Source: Lojkania enalia
Lineage: Eukaryota; Ascomycota; Dothideomycetes; Pleosporales
Direction of reading: 5' to 3'
Assembly (NCBI GenBank): GCA_010094045.1
Contig: ML986659.1
Location: 9,370 to 23,209, forward strand
Length of the DNA stretch: 13,840 nucleotides
Below are positions 10,386 to 13,840 of this stretch, one piece after another; position 1 is the stretch's first letter; each line of letters begins with the position of its first letter. Below the pieces are notes generated by a model. It searched no databases, was not told the DNA's origin, and was given only the letters and a program-made list of their open reading frames with translations. Both the position numbers and the translations under genes were made by a program.

Positions 10386-10587
10386 TAAGAAGGTCTGAGG
10401 ATATAATAGAATTAGATATAATAAGAATCTATTATTATTAAAGCTAGAGAAAGAGAAGAGAAGGTATATAGTAGTAAGATATATATTATTTACTTACTTT
10501 AGTCCAGGTAGGTACAGGGTCGTATAAAGGTAACTGCTATTATAGTATTACAGGAATAGGACCGAGCTATAGGCCGGGACCTTTATA
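10386..10587 (-). repeat. 5' LTR of nested element
   Basis: 202 bp, same length as 5084-5285 and aligning without gaps. The 19 differences are all transitions, in both directions, so each LTR was mutated separately. Followed on the plus strand by the TTAGG duplication. Confidence 0.92.
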
Positions 10588-10592
10588 TTAGG
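10588..10592. repeat. Target-site duplication, right copy
   Basis: TTAGG, identical to 5079-5083, marking the right edge of the nested insertion and the return to element A sequence. Confidence 0.9.
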
Positions 10593-11818
10593 AGTAGGTT
10601 ATATTACTAGACTTTCTAGAGTTAATTAATATATTATTATAAGAAAACTGAGCCTCCTTTATATAGGAACGTACCCTTTTACCCTATAAGTATTAGATAG
10701 AGAATAGACTACTCTTCTATAATAATTACTTATATATTCTATTAGATTCAGGCCTTTATATATAACTTATATAAGAGGCTTATAATTAAGTATCCTCCGT
10801 ATATTTAAGTACTACTAAAACCTATTAGTTACTATCTTAGAAATACTACTAGAAAGGTATAAAGGCTACTTACAAATAATATATATAGAATTATATCTTA
10901 TACTATAAAACTTATCTAATATAAACCTAAACTCTAGGTTTTATCTACCTACTTTCTATATTAAATCGATTAATATAGTACCTATATATTAACTTTAAGG
11001 ATTTTTCTATAGATAAGTCCGGATATAATTAGATTATAATAGTAATTAATCGCCTGTTTAAATAAGTAGTATCTATTTTCTACTATCGTATAATTAACGT
11101 ATAGGAAATAGCCGAATTATTTATTTAATAGATATACTACTTTAGCTATATACCCGAAACTATTATTTTAAACTAAAGACCTTAGTTTATATCTAGTTTC
11201 TAGTCTAAATTCTGCCGTATTTTAGGCGTAAAAATTAAATTATCTACTACTTATTATAAAGAGACTAACGGATAGATAGAGATTATAAATAAGTATATTA
11301 ATTAGAGACTGCGCCCTTTTATATTCTTCTACTAAAATAACTAGAGTTCTCTATTACCTATAATCGACTAAGTATAAGTAACTCTACTCTATATAACTAT
11401 TAGAATATCCCTATATTAGATCTTATATAGATTTAAACCCTATTAGAGTTAGGATTAGAAATATTCTATTAATTCTATTACTATAACAAATAAATTAAAT
11501 TATAAGAACGCTTTAGTTCTAATAACTCGTATATATATAGTCTAGAAAACTATAAAGGCTAATATTAAAAAGGTTTAGGATTATATATAATCTATTATTA
11601 ACTATTACTAGTAACTAATTAATTAGTAGATTAGTAATATAGTCTACCTAAATACTAAGAATTTTACAGTTTAAAAACTGAGCCGAAAGCTATCTAATTA
11701 ATAGAAGAGCTCTTTTAAAATACTAGAATAGATTAGAAACTTATACTATCTATAGCTACTTCTAGAGTTAAGAATATATAATATCTTTATACTAAACCTA
11801 CTATATAAAAACCTATAA
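10593..11818 (+). pseudogene. pol pseudogene part 2: integrase (element A)
   Basis: Integrase inserts the element's DNA. A zinc-binding remnant near 10851-10920 reads YY-stop-KGIKATYK, and then NYILYYK where a Cys-x2-Cys pair is expected. The catalytic core has INFKDF at 10988-11005 (first Asp now Asn at 10991-10993), then ILN at about 11165-11173 (second Asp now Asn), then ETNG-stop-IE with the Glu kept at 11279-11281. Spacing is 59 and 35 residues, identical to the nested element. Next come LLPIID (about 11352) and the C-terminal part: VYLNTKN at 11642 and SSFKILE near 11708, in the place of the GPY/F module. The frame ends at TAA 11816-11818, at the LTR edge, with no chromodomain. Two of three catalytic residues and many Gln/Trp codons are lost. 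Confidence 0.87.
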
Positions 11819-12204
11819 TAATATAAAGAAATCGTTCTACGAAAAGCTTTATATATAACCTTATCCTAAAGCTTTTCGCTTATCTTATCCTACCCCCAGT
11901 TCTACCCCTTTTCCCTTCCATATATAGTTGCACACTCCCTTATAAGTAGTTTAGTAGTTCTTCTATATCCTTTTATATAAGGCCTATAGGTGTTAATAGA
12001 ATTCCTAGGTCTCTAAACCCCCTATATACTTCTATATACCTCTAAGTAGATTTGTGCCGCATTTAGACCTATTATCTTACCTACACTGTTATATTATATA
12101 GAAGAACTTAATACTACTAGTAATAACCTCTTTAATAATATCGCATCGATTATTTATTTAACTATATTTAAGTTTAAAATATATCTAATTTAATTTAGAT
12201 TATA
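11814..12204 (+). repeat. LTR shared by elements A (3') and B (5')
   Basis: Second copy of 815-1204, offset about 11,000 bp, with mostly transition differences. It is preceded by A's integrase tail and followed by the leader and gag of B, so one LTR joins two tandem internal regions. The perfect 12-bp inverted repeat CGAAAAGCTTTA/TAAAGCTTTTCG (11840-11851, 11867-11878) and the TATA-like TTTTATATAAGG (11970-11982) lie inside. The right edge is inferred, as for the first copy. Confidence 0.75.
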
Positions 12205-12507
12205 ATACTTATATACTATTATATTAAATTATTTAGTTATCTAGATAGGATTTTAAAAATCTTCTATTAACTAAAGCCTTTAGGTTTAGAACTTTCTATT
12301 CCCTATAATTAGGATTGCTTTTAGAAAAGCCGCGTAGAGTGCGCCTAGGTAGAAACTTAGAGACTACTAATAACCTATTAGAATCGGAGGTAACCGCTAA
12401 TATCTAACTATAATTTACCTTCTAATTTCTATACTAGAATCGATATACGTATAAGTTATAGTAAGAGTAAACTTCTATTTACGCGTGTAGAACAACTATT
12501 ACCTCTT
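12205..12507 (+). other. Leader between LTR and gag, element B
   Basis: Counterpart of 1205-1507. No primer-binding site could be recognised and there is no other visible feature. Confidence 0.45.
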
Positions 12508-13692
12508 ATAGGGGGCCCTATAATAGGCGGACCCCTTTCTATAGGGCCTATAATAAAGAACCTATCTAATTTAGAGGGAAATTAGAGTAAACTAACCTTT
12601 AAGGAATAAATTGCAATTTTATAGGAGGAGATTATACGCTTAATATAATAGAGAACTATTAGTCCTAATTAACCTTTATAAACTACTAAATTAGAACTAA
12701 TAATATACTAGGAAACTTTTGCGACTCCTCTAGTAAGAAACTTCTTAGCTACTTCTAAGCCCCTTTAAGCCTATCTTACTAAACGTACGCCTAAGATTAA
12801 AAGCCTTATAGATAGTAGTAAACCTATATTTAAATAATAGTAAGCCTTAATTCTAGACCGACTTAAAATTAATATAGATTACTATTAAATAGAGTATACA
12901 CGTATAGTATTAGTATAAGAATATACCTCTAGTACTATAAAAGGGTATTTAGAACTAAAATATCTAGCTATATTAGACTAGTATTAGTTTAAGAATACTA
13001 AAGAAATAATTTTACTTCTATAATCGTATTTTATTATAGATAATAAAGAGATAGAAGTATAACAGGCGTTTTAGGTTTTAAAAATAAATAAGAGAGAAGT
13101 ATTCTCAACTTTTAAAGCTCGCTTTATTAGTATAGCTATTAGAGGATCCGTATCCCAATCTAAGTAGTTCTTCTACCTATAGGATAAGATTCTCTCTAGC
13201 CTAAAGATACTAAACCTTAGCTTTAAGCTTATATAGAAAGACTCCTTTAACACTATAGTTGCCTACTTAACAGCCTATAATATAGAAAGGAGAAGCGTTT
13301 CTAGCCTTTTAGAACGAACTACTAGTCTATAGGTTATAGTTAAAACAAATTTAGATTAGTACTAGAAGGTTTCTAAAAGTTTATCTAAGGTAACCTATAA
13401 TCTAATACTACCCCGATCTACTCTAGTATTAATACCTCGTTCTACTATAATTACTTTCTAATAACCTAGCACAACTTCTATATCTAAAAGGTATATAACC
13501 CTAGGTAATTACTATAATTATAGTAAACTAGGATACTTTACAAACGAATATATAGTCCTTAAAGTATAAGAGATAGAGGTTAAATAAGAGAAGATTAAGA
13601 AAGAAGAGTTTCTAGACGTAAATAAGTACCATCTAGATAGTTCTTAGGTAGAAAATAGAGACGTCTAGGAAAACTCTCTATCCTAAGCTTAA
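12508..13692 (+). pseudogene. gag pseudogene, element B
   Basis: Same frame and length as gag of element A. The candidate start is again ATA (12508-12510, a mutated ATG). The zinc knuckle at 13510-13551 reads YYNYSKLGYFTNEY: the four metal ligands have all become Tyr as in A, but Gly, Thr and Glu between them are kept where A has Glu, Ile and Lys. The tail ends at TAA 13690-13692, shared with A. Many stops sit at Gln/Trp positions. B is somewhat less mutated than A in this gene. Non-functional. Confidence 0.8.
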
Positions 13693-13700
13693 ATAAGTAC

Positions 13701-13840
13701 AACTTATTAAATATTAATTTATTATATTTATTTAGAAGAAAGTACTTCTAAATCTCTACTATTCTATATTTAAAAGGTGTTAGTATACAACTAAACGCCC
13801 TTATTAATACTAGCGCCTAAGGCTTCCTATTCTTTAATTC
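13701..13840 (+). pseudogene. pol pseudogene, 5' end (protease), element B
   Basis: Only the start of pol is in the window. The protease motif ALINTSA (13797-13817), with active D-T-G changed to N-T-S and a following stop codon, is identical in sequence to element A. The start is approximate; the gene runs past the window edge. Confidence 0.75.

Larger units (their letters stand above)
5084..10587 (-). mobile_element. Complete nested Ty3/Gypsy chromodomain element (chromovirus-like)
   Basis: A 5,504-bp element lies inside element A in the opposite orientation. It has direct 202-bp LTRs, a perfect 5-bp TTAGG duplication, a polypurine tract next to the 3' LTR, gag, and a pol with protease, RT, RNase H, integrase and a C-terminal chromodomain. 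The order places it in Ty3/Gypsy and the chromodomain suggests the chromovirus group. Orientation is set by the reverse-strand motifs and by the polypurine tract at the low-coordinate end. The internal region has RIP-type stops throughout but is structurally whole. The two LTRs differ at 19 of 202 positions by hand count, all transitions and no indels, so the divergence reflects RIP more than age. Confidence 0.95.
10588..12204 (+). mobile_element. Element A, 3' part with 3' LTR
   Basis: Continuation of the interrupted element: integrase part of pol, then the LTR at 11814-12204, which also serves as the 5' LTR of element B. The frame is continuous with 2701-5083 once 5,509 bp are removed. No clear polypurine tract is seen before 11814 (the sequence there is CTATATAAAAACC), which is unexpected because RIP should spare one. 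Confidence 0.85.
11814..13840 (+). mobile_element. Element B: second copy of the A-type Ty3/Gypsy element, cut by window end
   Basis: Parallels 815-2840 at an offset of 11,000 with almost no length change. It contains LTR, leader, gag and the first part of pol; the rest lies beyond 13840. By eye, identity to A varies from roughly 85% (2381-2510 against 13381-13510, 20 differences, 19 transitions) to 100% in the last 95 bases. B keeps more original codons in places, for example Gly, Thr and Glu in the gag zinc knuckle. Confidence 0.9.

Noticed and set aside
1..13840. Mitochondrial DNA, suggested by the very high AT content
   Set aside because: The bias is specific to CA/TG, the content is nested LTR retrotransposons, and no mitochondrial genes are seen.
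815..13840. Stop codons read as reassigned (alternative genetic code)
   Set aside because: TAA and TAG at Gln/Trp positions could suggest recoding, but Cys/His-to-Tyr and Asp-to-Asn losses at active sites and the CA/TG depletion show mutation instead.
1..13840. Short open frames on both strands as host genes
   Set aside because: They are short, lack recognisable motifs, and overlap degenerate retrotransposon frames or the featureless flank.

Overview
This window looks like AT-rich, transposon-filled, probably heterochromatic DNA from a filamentous ascomycete (Pezizomycotina). The evidence is the strong trace of repeat-induced point mutation (RIP): CA and TG dinucleotides are almost absent while TA is in large excess. 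By hand I count 2 CA, 2 TG and about a hundred TA in 1801-2400, and one CA and three TG in 1-814. CG survives much better than CA, which fits the CpA preference of RIP. I see no intact gene, tRNA, rRNA or CRISPR array.

Layout. 1-814 is AT-rich flank with nothing I recognise. 815-5083 is the 5' part of a Ty3/Gypsy retrotransposon on the + strand (element A): LTR, leader, gag, then pol with protease, reverse transcriptase and RNase H. At 5083 it is broken by a second, complete but dead Ty3/Gypsy element on the - strand (5084-10587). That element has two 202-bp LTRs, a polypurine tract, gag, and pol ending in a chromodomain. It is flanked by a perfect 5-bp target-site duplication, TTAGG (5079-5083 and 10588-10592). 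From 10593 the integrase part of element A resumes and runs to an LTR at 11814-12204. That LTR is followed directly by a second copy of the A internal region (element B: leader, gag, start of pol), which runs off the window at 13840. A and B are thus tandem copies sharing one LTR, with a period of about 5.49 kb once the nested element is removed.

How the parts fit. Both families have the order gag-PR-RT-RNase H-IN. In both, pol is in the -1 frame relative to gag, and integrase has D-59-D-35-E spacing. The reading frames survive without frameshifts among the motifs checked: removing 5084-10592 (5,509 bp) puts the two halves of A's pol back in one frame. Inactivation is by base substitution: Gln and Trp codons became stops, TGC/TGT Cys became Tyr, catalytic Asp codons preceded by T became Asn, and the likely gag start codons became ATA. 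The inferred order of events is: A/B arrive, a tandem forms, the chromodomain element inserts into A, and RIP acts after that insertion (the nested LTRs differ at 19 of 202 sites by my hand count, all transitions).

I found no evidence of a new biological system. The interest lies in the legible nested and tandem transposon history and in how RIP removed the catalytic residues. Domain calls come from reading translations by eye; no database search was run.
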